Part shown: piece by piece, positions 34,443 to 41,613 of the stretch
Layout: each line of letters starts with the position of its first letter
How positions within the stretch are numbered: position 1 is the first letter of the stretch
NCBI GenBank assembly: GCA_014860005.1
Contig: JACZKP010000109.1
Coordinates: forward strand, 82,930-146,929
Reading direction: 5' to 3'
Length of the DNA: 64,000 nt
Source of the DNA: Verrucomicrobiota bacterium
GTDB taxonomy: Bacteria > Verrucomicrobiota > Verrucomicrobiae > Limisphaerales > UBA11358
Notes under the pieces: model-generated
Told to the model about the DNA's origin: nothing
Seen by the model: the letters and a program-made list of their open reading frames with translations, nothing else
Database searches by the model: none
Made by a program: the position numbers and the translations under genes

Positions 34443-34544
34443 GCCTAACGCAAAGGTGAGCGGCGGGAGGCAGCCGCCACTGAGTAACGAATGCAAACTG
34501 GGCGAAACGGCTGCCTCCCGTCCGCTCCACCGAGCTCGTTAGTT
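34443..34544 (-). other. attC-like recombination site (integron gene-cassette site)
   Basis: The outer boxes on the minus strand are AACTAAC (34544-34538) and GTTAGGC (34449-34443). The second fits the R' consensus GTTRRRY exactly and the first fits RYYYAAC with one mismatch. The inner arms (34456-34476 and 34508-34530) pair as GAGCGG/CCGCTC and GGGAGGCAGCCG/CGGCTGCCTCCC. One arm has two extra unpaired bases, matching the extrahelical bases that give attC sites their strand polarity. A 31-nt variable loop closes the structure. The stop codon of the upstream ORF lies in the first box, as in many cassettes. Confidence 0.65.
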
Positions 34545-34808
34545 TGCGTCAATAACATAAGATCGTAACGCTCTGAGGTAACAGAGCGGCAACTGAACCA
34601 CTGCAACCAATACGCACCCCAAAACAATGAGGTAACCGAAGAGCGGAAGCTGCGCCTCGGTGCAGATGAGGTAAAGAATCCAACCCAGTGCGCCACCAAA
34701 AACCAGAGTGACTGCCTGCATCAGCCGATACCGCCGTGATGAACCGACGACCTTCTGCGCCCAGCCTTTCGGATTGCTCACAATGTTGTTGCTTAGGATT
34801 CCATTCAT
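34539..34808 (-). CDS. Small membrane protein, first ORF of the cassette-like array
   Basis: An 89-residue protein starting MNGILSNNIVSNPKGWAQK, with two hydrophobic helices (AVTLVFGGALGWILYLIC and LFGYLIVLGCVLVAVVQLPL) separated by a short polar turn. Family unknown. Its TAA lies inside the first box of the attC-like site. It is transcribed away from the integrase relic at 34926-35018, with 117 bp between them where attI and a cassette promoter would lie in an integron. Confidence 0.6.
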   Translation of the reverse strand: MNGILSNNIVSNPKGWAQKVVGSSRRYRLMQAVTLVFGGALGWILYLICTEAQLPLFGYLIVLGCVLVAVVQLPLCYLRALRSYVIDAN

Positions 34809-34925
34809 AGGCACTCCAAAACTAGCAGATATTCGGGAGCAAGTTGCGGTCTATCACGAGTAGCATGATCAGCTTCTATTCCAGGCTTCCTTGCGTGTCA
34901 ACAAGGGGTTATAGATTTTTGACCC

Positions 34926-35018
34926 ATGAATATCGAACCTGGAAAAACCGCACGTCGGCTGGGCCCGCTGATGCCCAATCCCAAGGCGAAGTTACGGGAT
35001 TCGTTTCATGAAGTGTGC
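34926..35018 (+). pseudogene. N-terminal relic of a tyrosine recombinase, probably an integron integrase
   Basis: ATG 34926 opens with about 31 codons ending LMPNPKAKLRDSFHEVC. This resembles the N-terminus, just before the SAM-like core-binding domain, of IntI-type integrases as I know them (NPKxKLxDQxxEVxRxxHYS). The match breaks off after FHEVC, and the frame then runs through palindromic repeats. No catalytic Arg, His or Tyr remains. Its position, divergent from two cassette-like ORFs with an attC-like site, is what integron architecture predicts. Only the short N-terminal motif supports the family call. Confidence 0.5.
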
Positions 35019-35055
35019 AGTATCGCCGGAAGCCGTCGCGGGGCGCGACGATTTT

Positions 35056-35092
35056 GGAGTGCGGTGGCAGAGCGCAGCGGCGACACCGCTTT
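35056..35092. repeat. Palindromic repeat in the integrase relic
   Basis: GCGGTG (about 35061-35066) and CACCGC (about 35084-35089) flank a GC-rich loop (GCAGAGCGCAGCGGCGA) that can itself form a smaller stem. It lies 37 bp after the integrase similarity ends. Confidence 0.6.
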
Positions 35093-35131
35093 TGGGAGAT
35101 GGATCAGCGCAGTCAAAGCGGCGTGGCGCTC

Positions 35132-35192
35132 GCCCCGTGGGAAACTGAGAAGGCCCTCTGCCACTGAAGAGCGCGCGCATATCCCACGGGGC
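35132..35192. repeat. Inverted repeat, copy E
   Basis: GCCCCGTGGGA (35132-35142) and TCCCACGGGGC (35182-35192) are perfect 11-bp arms around a 39-bp spacer; CAAGC follows as TCCCACGGGGCAAGC, the same right end as copies A, C and D. Confidence 0.75.
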
Positions 35193-35311
35193 AAGCTTCC
35201 CGCCGCAGTCCAAAAAAGTTTGGTTGCGGCCTGGCCGCCCTGGGCGGTATCGCCGGATTCCATTTGGCAAATCGGGCGGACGCTCGGAGACGCCCGAGCT
35301 GGCGAAGACCT

Positions 35312-35352
35312 GCGGAATTGGAAATCCGCGATACGGCAGGATGGAATCCTGC
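35312..35352. repeat. Paired REP-like palindromes
   Basis: GCGGAATTGGAAATCCGC (35312-35329) and GCAGGATGGAATCCTGC (35336-35352) are two adjacent imperfect palindromes of the same design (stem, TGGAA centre, stem), joined by GATACG. Flanking DNA from about 35235 has further short palindromes. No gene is credible between 35019 and 35457. Confidence 0.65.
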
Positions 35353-35457
35353 GCCTCGATCGTGCTCGCCGGGCCAGACTGGGGCATTGCGCTTTGCGTC
35401 ACTTTTCGCTTGCCCTGGTCGGCTGTGTGAAATCTGCTCTGGCCCGTTAGTCGAGCA

Positions 35458-36917
35458 ATGAAACAACCCGCATCCCCAAACGAGAGCCGGCCCGCCGCAT
35501 TGTGGGTGGCGCTGATTCCGGTCGTGGCATTGATCGTGATGATCCGGGAAAGCCTCGTGCGGTTTGAGGGCACGGCGCATTTGCCCTTGTTGCTGGCGGC
35601 GGCCATTGCCGCGCTGGTGGGTTGGCGTCTCGGCCATCGGTGGACGGACATTGAGCGGGGTATCATCGAAGGGATCGCAATCGGCCTGAAAGCGATTCTG
35701 ATCCTGATGGTGATCGGGATGTTGATCGGCACATGGATTGCAGGCGGCATCGTGCCGATTCTGATTTATCATGGGCTCAACCTGCTGAGTCCCTCGTTCT
35801 TTCTCGTGGCGGCGTGTTTGATCTGCGCCATTGTTTCAATTTCCACCGGCAGTTCGTGGACGACCGCGGGCACGGTGGGCATTGCGTTAATCGGCGTGGG
35901 GCAGGGTTTGGGTGTGCCACTGCCGATGGTGGCGGGCGCCATCGTGTCGGGCGCGTATTTCGGCGACAAACTATCGCCGCTCTCGGACACCACGAATCTC
36001 GCGCCGGCGGTGGCGGGCTCGGAATTGTTCGAGCACGTGCGCTACATGATGTTCACTACGGTGCCATCGCTGGGCATTGCGCTATCATCTATGCCGTGCT
36101 TGGCTGGTCCTCGGCGGGGCACAGTGGAGTGAGCGAGGAAAATGTGACCCTGATCCGCGAAACGTTGCGCGGGCACTTCAATCTGCATCCGGTGCTGTTG
36201 CTGCCGCCATTGCTGGTGATCCTCATGGTGGTCCTGCGGTTGCCGGCGTTGCCGTCACTACTGGGGGGCGTGTTGCTAGGGGGTTTGCTGGCGGCCTTCG
36301 TGCAAGGCGCGGGCTTCAAGGAGGTGTTGGCGGCGGTGCAGACCGGCTTCGTGGCGAAGACCGGGGTGGCGAGTGTGGATGAACTGCTTTCGCGTGGCGG
36401 GCTGGAAAGCATGATGCCCACGGTGTCTTTGATTCTCTGCGCGCTGACGTTTGGCGGCGTGATGGAGCGGACCGGTTTGTTGGCAGTACTGGCGGGAGGA
36501 ATCCTGCGTCTGGCCCGCGGCGTGGGCGGATTGGTGAGTGCCACGGTGGTGACGTGTCTGGGCATGAACGTGCTGGCGCCGGATCAATATCTATCCATCA
36601 TCGTGCCGGGCCGGATGTATCGGGAGGCTTATGCGCGGCAAGGGCTGCATCCCAAGGTGCTGTCGCGAACACTGGAGGATGCGGGCACGCTAAGTTCGCC
36701 GTTGGTGCCGTGGAACACCTGCGGCGCGTTCATGAGCACCACCCTCGGCGTATCTGCGCTGGCGTATCTGCCTTATGCGTTTTTCAATCTGTTGAATCCG
36801 GTGATTGCCATCGTGATGGCGTATGCCGGTTGGAAGATTGCCCGACTGGGACAGAAGCCGCCACGCCGTGATTGCGCCACCGAACCTGACGTAGCGCGCA
36901 GTCAAACAATGCTTTGA
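35458..36917 (+). pseudogene. nhaC: NhaC-type sodium/proton antiporter gene with a frameshift
   Basis: The first frame (35458 to about 36090) encodes the N-terminal half: LLLAAAIAALVGWRLGHRW, MLIGTWIAGGIVPILIYHGL, SISTGSSWTTAGTVGIALIG and GAYFGDKLSPLSDTTNLAPA, the NhaC core. The next frame continues it from about 36085 (IIYAVLGWSSAGHSGVS) to the stop at 36917, including LAPDQYLSIIVPGRMYREAY and LSSPLVPWNTCGAFM. A single missing base near GCGCT/ATCATC would restore one protein of about 486 residues. Both halves look fully conserved, so the lesion is recent or a sequencing error. Sodium export in exchange for protons is inferred from the family. Confidence 0.85.
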
Positions 36918-36941
36918 CATTGGCTTAAATCGGTCTAAAAA
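36914..36941 (+). promoter_or_regulatory. Possible promoter of the NSS transporter gene
   Basis: TTGACA (36914-36919), a 16-bp spacer and TAAAAA (36936-36941), ending 8 bp before the ATG at 36950. The -35 box overlaps the antiporter stop. The spacing implies a leaderless or very short-leader transcript. Confidence 0.35.
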
Positions 36942-36949
36942 ACTCCGCC

Positions 36950-38335
36950 ATGCAATCAACCTCAGAAGGCGTTTCTGCAGCCTCCTCCCGCGGGCAATGG
37001 GGCTCCAAGTTGGGCTTCATTCTGGCAGCCGCCGGGTCAGCGGTGGGCTTGGGCAACATCTGGCGCTTTCCCTACATGACGGGTGAAAACGGCGGCGCGG
37101 CATTCGTGGTGGTGTACCTGCTTTGCGTGGCGTTCATTGGTCTGCCGCTGATGTTCAACGAACTTGCACTGGGTCGGCGCGGCGGCAAGGATGTCATCGG
37201 CGCGTTTCGCGCGACCAAGCCGGGCACCCCCTTCATCATCACGGGCGTCTGCTGTCTGGCGTGCTGTTTCTTTGTCTTGAGTTATTACGGGGTGATTGCC
37301 GGCTGGACGGTGGGTTATGCCATCGCCTCGCTGCTGCATAAGAAGATGGTTTTCGAGGAATTTGCGGCGCGGCCTGAGTTTGTTCTGCCGCTCTTTGGTC
37401 TGTTCATCCTGATGACGATTCTCATCGTTCAGGGTGGCGTGGAGAAGGGGATTGAGCGCTGGTCGAAAGTGCTGATGCCCGTGCTGATTGTGTTGTGCGG
37501 TGTGGTCATCATCCGCAGCGTCACGCTCGAAGGCGCGTCCGCGGGCATCAAGTACTATTTGCATCCGGATTTCAGCAAGATTAACGGCGACGTGGTGATG
37601 AAGGCGCTGGGGCAGGCGTTTTTCTCTTTGAGCGTCGGCTGGGGATTGATGATCACTTACGGCTCCTACATGTCCAAGCGACAGGACATTGTCACGGGCG
37701 GAATCTGGGTGGCGGGCATGGATACGTTTGTGGCGTTGATAGGTGGTTTCATGGTGTTCCCGGCGGTGTTCGCGTTTGGGCTCGCGCCGGATGCCGGCAC
37801 GGCGCTGACGTTCAAGACGCTGCCCGCGGTGTTTGAAAAGATGCCAGCCGGACAACTGGTCGGCTGCGCGTTCTTTCTGCTACTGGGCATCGCGGCGTTG
37901 ACTTCGACCATCTCGATGCTGGAAGTGCCGGTGGCATGGTTAGTGGATGAAAAGAAATGGACGCGCAAGAAGTCCGCCTGGCTGGTGGGCGGGGCGGCGT
38001 TCGTGGTGGGCATTCCCTCGGCGCTGTCCGTTGGCGGAGTCGAGTGGCTGACCAAACTTCACTTTGCCGGCAAGACCGGTTTCCTCGACATCATGGATCA
38101 AATCTTCGGCACGGCTATCATTCTATTGATCTGCCTGCTGGCCAGTGTGTATGTCGGCTGGTCGTGGGGGCCGAAACATGCGGTGGACGAAATGTCCGCG
38201 ACCAACTCGTGGTTTGCCCGACCGCTGGTGGGCAGTATCTCGCCCGCTACAGTATGGGTGTTGTTTATTCGCTTCATCTGCCCCATCGTGGTTACCGTGA
38301 TGCTGCTGAACATGTTTGGCGTGAAGTTTTTCTGA
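36950..38335 (+). CDS. Sodium-dependent transporter, NSS/SNF family
   Basis: A 461-residue protein with about 11-12 membrane helices. The start motif WGSKLGFILAAAGSAVGLGNIWRFPYMTGENGGAAFVVVYL is the NSS TM1-TM2 signature with the sodium-binding unwound GSAVGLGN. Further matches are PLMFNELALGRRGGKDVIGAF and GWGLMITYGSYMSKRQDI. By family knowledge it imports an amino acid or similar substrate with sodium. It lies directly downstream of the NhaC-type gene, which would maintain the sodium gradient it uses. Confidence 0.92.
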   Translation: MQSTSEGVSAASSRGQWGSKLGFILAAAGSAVGLGNIWRFPYMTGENGGAAFVVVYLLCVAFIGLPLMFNELALGRRGGKDVIGAFRATKPGTPFIITGVCCLACCFFVLSYYGVIAGWTVGYAIASLLHKKMVFEEFAARPEFVLPLFGLFILMTILIVQGGVEKGIERWSKVLMPVLIVLCGVVIIRSVTLEGASAGIKYYLHPDFSKINGDVVMKALGQAFFSLSVGWGLMITYGSYMSKRQDIVTGGIWVAGMDTFVALIGGFMVFPAVFAFGLAPDAGTALTFKTLPAVFEKMPAGQLVGCAFFLLLGIAALTSTISMLEVPVAWLVDEKKWTRKKSAWLVGGAAFVVGIPSALSVGGVEWLTKLHFAGKTGFLDIMDQIFGTAIILLICLLASVYVGWSWGPKHAVDEMSATNSWFARPLVGSISPATVWVLFIRFICPIVVTVMLLNMFGVKFF

Positions 38336-38363
38336 CGCCTGTTTTGCTTGCCCGTGGCAAGGT

Positions 38364-38498
38364 CTGCCACCGGATGATTTCGCGAATTTGACCTGCCGCG
38401 CGCTCGTGGAAGGCACTAGCCAGGCGTTCTGAAATCTCCCGATACCTTGCTTCCTCGCGAATGAGGTCTTCGCAGTGATATCTCCCTCCATCGCGCAC
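38364..38498 (-). pseudogene. Remnant of a RelE/ParE-like toxin gene
   Basis: Minus-strand frame with YHCEDLIREEARYREISERLASAFHERA, which resembles the helical hairpin of ParE-type toxins (E-L-REEA-YYE-.-S-L---F), followed by a rapid loss of similarity. The start and C-terminal strands are missing. It follows the Unstab_antitox-type gene at 38669-38881 but is separated from it by a repeat at 38512-38612, so the pair seems to have been split and inactivated. Confidence 0.5.
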
Positions 38499-38511
38499 TT
38501 CTGAGAAGATT

Positions 38512-38612
38512 TTTCAACGCAGAGGACGCGAAGGTTGGCGCGGAGGAACGCAGAGGTGAATCACTTTGCGACCTTTGCGAAAACCTTTGCGCCCTCTGCG
38601 TTAAATTGGGCG
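38512..38612. repeat. AACGCAGAGG/CCTCTGCGTT inverted repeat
   Basis: AACGCAGAGGACGCGAAGG near the left end is mirrored by CCTTTGCGCCCTCTGCGTT near the right end. Internal AACGCAGAGG and CTTTGCG words repeat the same unit. Repeats of this wording are dispersed in many bacterial genomes. It lies between the antitoxin gene and the toxin remnant. Confidence 0.7.
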
Positions 38613-38668
38613 GCGTGGGTTTGGTTGCGGCTCTGCCGCGCTGCGAAACTGCGCGCTGAAAATGGCGT

Positions 38669-38881
38669 TCACAAAGGACGGCCAAAGACTTCTTCAAATG
38701 TCAGACCTGAATCGTTACCCGACACCAAGGCGTTGAGGCGTTGCGGGAGATCGGACTTGATCTCCTCATCGGTGCGCGGGTCCTCCTTGAGGCTCTGGAC
38801 CAGCAGGCGGATCAAGCCGGCTCGCTCCAACGCGGAAAGTGAGAGCGCCTCTTCAGCCACGGTGACATTGGTAAGTGCCAT
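38669..38881 (-). CDS. Addiction-module antitoxin (Unstab_antitox-like), probably orphaned
   Basis: A 70-residue acidic protein, MALTNVTVAEEALSLSALER...LIRLLVQSLKEDP, with the characteristic ALSLSALERAGLIRLLVQSL core of the family also seen at 4479-4703. The matching toxin downstream (38364-38498) is a remnant, so the antitoxin is likely an orphan that may still neutralise related toxins in trans. Confidence 0.75.
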   Translation of the reverse strand: MALTNVTVAEEALSLSALERAGLIRLLVQSLKEDPRTDEEIKSDLPQRLNALVSGNDSGLTFEEVFGRPL

Positions 38882-38955
38882 GAGGAGAACTTAGCCATTG
38901 GACGAAACAAGCGCATGCACCTGAGACTTGCGGCAGTGGTACAGTTTCAAGTGTT

Positions 38956-39105
38956 TTAGGAAGCCAAGCCCGCCTTGATTACTGCACGTAGCTTCCTGCT
39001 CTTGATCTCCTGCTTGGCTTTTTTCGCCGCAGCTTTAAGGATGTGGGATTGAGCCGCTATGAATCGGTTTGCGTTAATCAACTTGCTGCGCTGGTATTTT
39101 GGCAT
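38956..39105 (-). CDS. Possible small basic protein
   Basis: A 49-codon frame, MPKYQRSKLINANRFIAAQ..., rich in Lys and Ala (KAAAKKAKQEIKSRKLRAV). No family recognised and no clear ribosome binding site. The surrounding 500 bp contains only relics, so this may be non-functional. Confidence 0.25.
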   Translation of the reverse strand: MPKYQRSKLINANRFIAAQSHILKAAAKKAKQEIKSRKLRAVIKAGLAS

Positions 39106-39113
39106 AGCATTGA

Positions 39114-39215
39114 TTAAAGCAGGGCAACGATTTCTTCCAAGCTCCAAACGTCATCTGAAACCCCGGCCAGACTTGCAGGTAATTGCGGGAAGCTTGTGCA
39201 CATTTGAATGATCAT
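39114..39215 (-). pseudogene. Possible transposase C-terminal relic
   Basis: The minus-strand frame ends PASLAGVSDDVWSLEEIVALL and a stop. This resembles the C-terminal tail (TPAMAAGLSDHVWSLEELV-type) of several DDE transposases. Nothing upstream in any frame extends the similarity, so at most the 3' tip of an insertion sequence remains. The rest of 38882-39395 shows no gene. Confidence 0.35.
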
Positions 39216-39395
39216 CCATGCGCGAAATCGAATCCCGGTCGAACGGCGAGCGCGCATCTTGGAGTTCAGTCGGTAAAAGGCAAGGGTGCAAGCAGTTCGG
39301 AAAGTCGGGAATATCCCTGCCTCAAGCCTGCAACATCTTGGACCGAAAGTCCCAGCCGTAAACCGAATTCCAATTTGACCCCGCAGCCCCTCTCT

Positions 39396-39411
39396 CCTAC
39401 CGTTCGGTAGG
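39396..39411. promoter_or_regulatory. Palindromic operator in front of the tetR-type gene
   Basis: CCTACCGTTCGGTAGG is a perfect inverted repeat with 7-bp arms around TT. It ends 3 bp before the ATG of the TetR-family gene. TTGACC at 39375-39380 lies 17 bp before TACCGT inside the palindrome, so a bound repressor would block the -10 region. TACCG/CGGTA half-sites are common TetR-family operators, so autoregulation is likely. Confidence 0.7.
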
Positions 39412-39414
39412 TTC

Positions 39415-40026
39415 ATGTCGAAATCCAGCCCCAATGGCGAAACCCGTCAGGAGATTTTGCGCGCCGCGCTCAAGCGGTTTGCGCACTCCGGCTACGCGGC
39501 CACGTCCGTCCAGCACATCGTCCAGGACGCGCGGGTATCCAAGCCGACCCTGTATTATTATTTCCCGGACAAGGCGGGCCTGTTCCAGGCGCTGGTGAGC
39601 GAGGCACACGACGAGCGTTACCGGTTGATGCGCGAAGCGGCGGGCGGCACCGAAGATTTCCGCGCGCAATTGGTGGAGATCGTGAGCGCGTTGTTCCGTT
39701 ACTTTCTCAAGAACCGGGAGTTGATGCGCATTTCCCTGGCCACGGCGTTCGCCGCCCCGGGCGAAGTCCCGTCCGGGTTGTGTTACCTCGACAAGTGCGA
39801 GCGCAATTTTGAATTCATCCACGGCTTGATGAAACGGGCGCTGGTGGCCGGAGATTTGGATGACCGTTTTGACAGCCGGGAGCTGGCGTTTGGTTTCTAC
39901 GGCCAGATGAATCTGTATTTGATGGCGCATCTGACGATGCCCGGCTGCCGGTTGAATCGCTCGACGGCGGAGCGGATTGTGAATCTTTTTTTGAGCGGCG
40001 CGGCCGCGAAGAACAGGAAGGCTTGA
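39415..40026 (+). CDS. TetR/AcrR-family transcriptional repressor
   Basis: A 203-residue protein. The N-terminal helix-turn-helix is clear: TRQEILRAALKRFAHSGYAATSVQHIVQDARVSKPTLYYYFPDKAGLFQALV. The C-terminal all-helical ligand domain (about residues 60-200) is unassigned. It heads the operon of RND efflux genes, overlaps the first adaptor gene by one base, and has a palindromic operator at its own start. The inference is a drug- or solvent-responsive repressor of the pumps downstream. Confidence 0.92.
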   Translation: MSKSSPNGETRQEILRAALKRFAHSGYAATSVQHIVQDARVSKPTLYYYFPDKAGLFQALVSEAHDERYRLMREAAGGTEDFRAQLVEIVSALFRYFLKNRELMRISLATAFAAPGEVPSGLCYLDKCERNFEFIHGLMKRALVAGDLDDRFDSRELAFGFYGQMNLYLMAHLTMPGCRLNRSTAERIVNLFLSGAAAKNRKA

Positions 40027-41111
40027 TGCAAAATCGAACTCGTATAAACCAGTTTGGACTCCTGGCGGCGGTCGGGGCGGCGCTGCTCCTGGCAGCGTGC
40101 AAACCCAAACCCGGCGCGGGCGGCGCTCCAGCCGGCGGCTTCGCCGTGCAGGTGGTTGCCGTTGAGGCGCGGCAACAACCGGTGACCGAAGCCCTGGGGC
40201 TGGTCGGCAGCATCGCCGCCAATGAAATCGTCGAGCTCAAAGCGGAAACCGAAGGCATTATCCAGGAAATCCTTTTCGACGAAGGGCAAAAGGTGGACAA
40301 GGGACAGTTGTTGATCCGGCTGGATGACACGAAACTGGCTGCCACCGTCGCCGAGGCGGAAAGCAGCTTCAAGTTGAGCCAGGCCAATTTCGAGCGCGCC
40401 AAGCAACTGGTTGAAGACCGGTTGATCTCCCGCCAGGAATATGATCAGGCGTCCGCAACTTTCGACTTGAACCGGGCCACACTGGAGTTGAAGCGGCGCC
40501 AGTTCAAGGACGCGCGAATCCATGCGCCGTTTGCCGGCATCACCGGTGCCCGGCGAGTCAGCCCCGGCCAGGTCATCGCGCGGGAAACGGTGCTTACGAT
40601 GCTGGTGGACTTGGACCCGGTGAAGGTCGAGGTCAACGTGCCGGAGCGGTTTCTGCAACAAATCAAGGTTGGCCTGCCGCTGGAGTTTTCCGTGGCAGCG
40701 TTTGCGGGGGAGAAGTTTCGCGGGGAGGTTTATTTTGTTTCGCCGCAGATCAACGAGAACCTGCGCACGGCGCTGGTGAAGGCGCGGATTTCCAATCCGG
40801 ACAACAAATTGCTCGGCGGAATGTTCGCCAGCCTGAATCTCACGTTGCAGGTTCGCGAAGCCGCCATCGTCATTCCTGAGCCGGCCCTCATGAGCAATGG
40901 CGACCAGTTTTCGGTATTCGTGGTGGACGCCGACGGCAACGCGCAGATCCGCCCGATCGAAGTCGGCATCCGTCTGGCGGGCAAGGCGGAAGTGACCAAG
41001 GGGTTGAATGCGGGAGAAAAAGTCGTGGTCGAGGGCGTGCAAAAACTGCGGCCTGGCGCACCGGTGAAACTGTCGCCGCCGGAGGCTGCGGCGCCGTATG
41101 CGGGTGGGTGA
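40026..41111 (+). CDS. RND efflux periplasmic adaptor lipoprotein (MFP), first copy
   Basis: A 361-residue protein from ATG 40026, which overlaps the repressor stop (TGATG). It has a lipoprotein signal (GLLAAVGAALLLAAC, lipobox LAAC). The lipoyl-like half reads IVELKAETEGIIQEILFDEGQKVDKGQLLIRLDD, followed by an alpha-hairpin (ATVAEAESSFKLSQANFERAKQLVEDRL) and a beta-barrel domain (RIHAPFAGITGARRVSPGQVI). It links the inner-membrane pump to an outer-membrane channel, which is not encoded here. Confidence 0.92.
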   Translation: MQNRTRINQFGLLAAVGAALLLAACKPKPGAGGAPAGGFAVQVVAVEARQQPVTEALGLVGSIAANEIVELKAETEGIIQEILFDEGQKVDKGQLLIRLDDTKLAATVAEAESSFKLSQANFERAKQLVEDRLISRQEYDQASATFDLNRATLELKRRQFKDARIHAPFAGITGARRVSPGQVIARETVLTMLVDLDPVKVEVNVPERFLQQIKVGLPLEFSVAAFAGEKFRGEVYFVSPQINENLRTALVKARISNPDNKLLGGMFASLNLTLQVREAAIVIPEPALMSNGDQFSVFVVDADGNAQIRPIEVGIRLAGKAEVTKGLNAGEKVVVEGVQKLRPGAPVKLSPPEAAAPYAGG

Positions 41112-41184
41112 GTGAGTAAGCCGGTAAGTGGATGGGCGAGGGAGTGCTGAGAATTCGTAAACCAAAACTGAAGAACGGAATCGC

Positions 41185-41577
41185 ATGAAAATGGTCAAAT
41201 ATCATTGGCAGTTGGACGCTTACAAACTGGCAGTGGACGCAGCGATGGAGATTTTCGAGCAGACGAAGTCGTTTCCCAAAGAAGAGCGATTCGCACTGAC
41301 GGACCAGATTCGCCGCTCTTCGCGTTCCGTCTCTGCTCAAATCGCCGAAGCCTGGCGCAGGCGCAAATACGAAGCGGTCTTTGTCAACAAGTTGAACGAA
41401 TCCGAAGGCGAAGCCGCCGAAACGCAGGGCTGGCTGGAGTACGCGGTCAAATGTGACTACTTAAACCGCAACACCGGACGTCAAATTCACCGGACCTACG
41501 ACCGAATTCTCGGAAAGCTTGTAACGATGGGCAACAACCCCAAGCGTTGGCTTCTCGCCAAGAGTATTGATCTTTAA
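41185..41577 (+). CDS. Four-helix-bundle protein (S23/TIGR02436-like)
   Basis: A 130-residue helical protein with the family pattern: LDAYKLAVDAAMEIFEQTKSFPKEERFALTDQIRRSSRSVSAQIAEAWRRR, then FVNKLNESEGEAAETQGWLEYA. Members occur as inserts in 23S rRNA genes and as free genes, function unknown. It is inserted between the efflux adaptor (41111) and pump (41614) genes with about 70 and 36 bp of flanking DNA. This breaks the usual adjacency and suggests a mobile or recently acquired gene. Confidence 0.85.
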   Translation: MKMVKYHWQLDAYKLAVDAAMEIFEQTKSFPKEERFALTDQIRRSSRSVSAQIAEAWRRRKYEAVFVNKLNESEGEAAETQGWLEYAVKCDYLNRNTGRQIHRTYDRILGKLVTMGNNPKRWLLAKSIDL

Positions 41578-41613
41578 CACCCACCCACTCACTCCCCCGC
41601 ACACTCGCTCACC

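Noticed and set aside
34926..35450. 174-codon plus-strand open frame as an intact gene
   Set aside because: Only the first 31 codons resemble a protein family; the remainder translates palindromic repeats.
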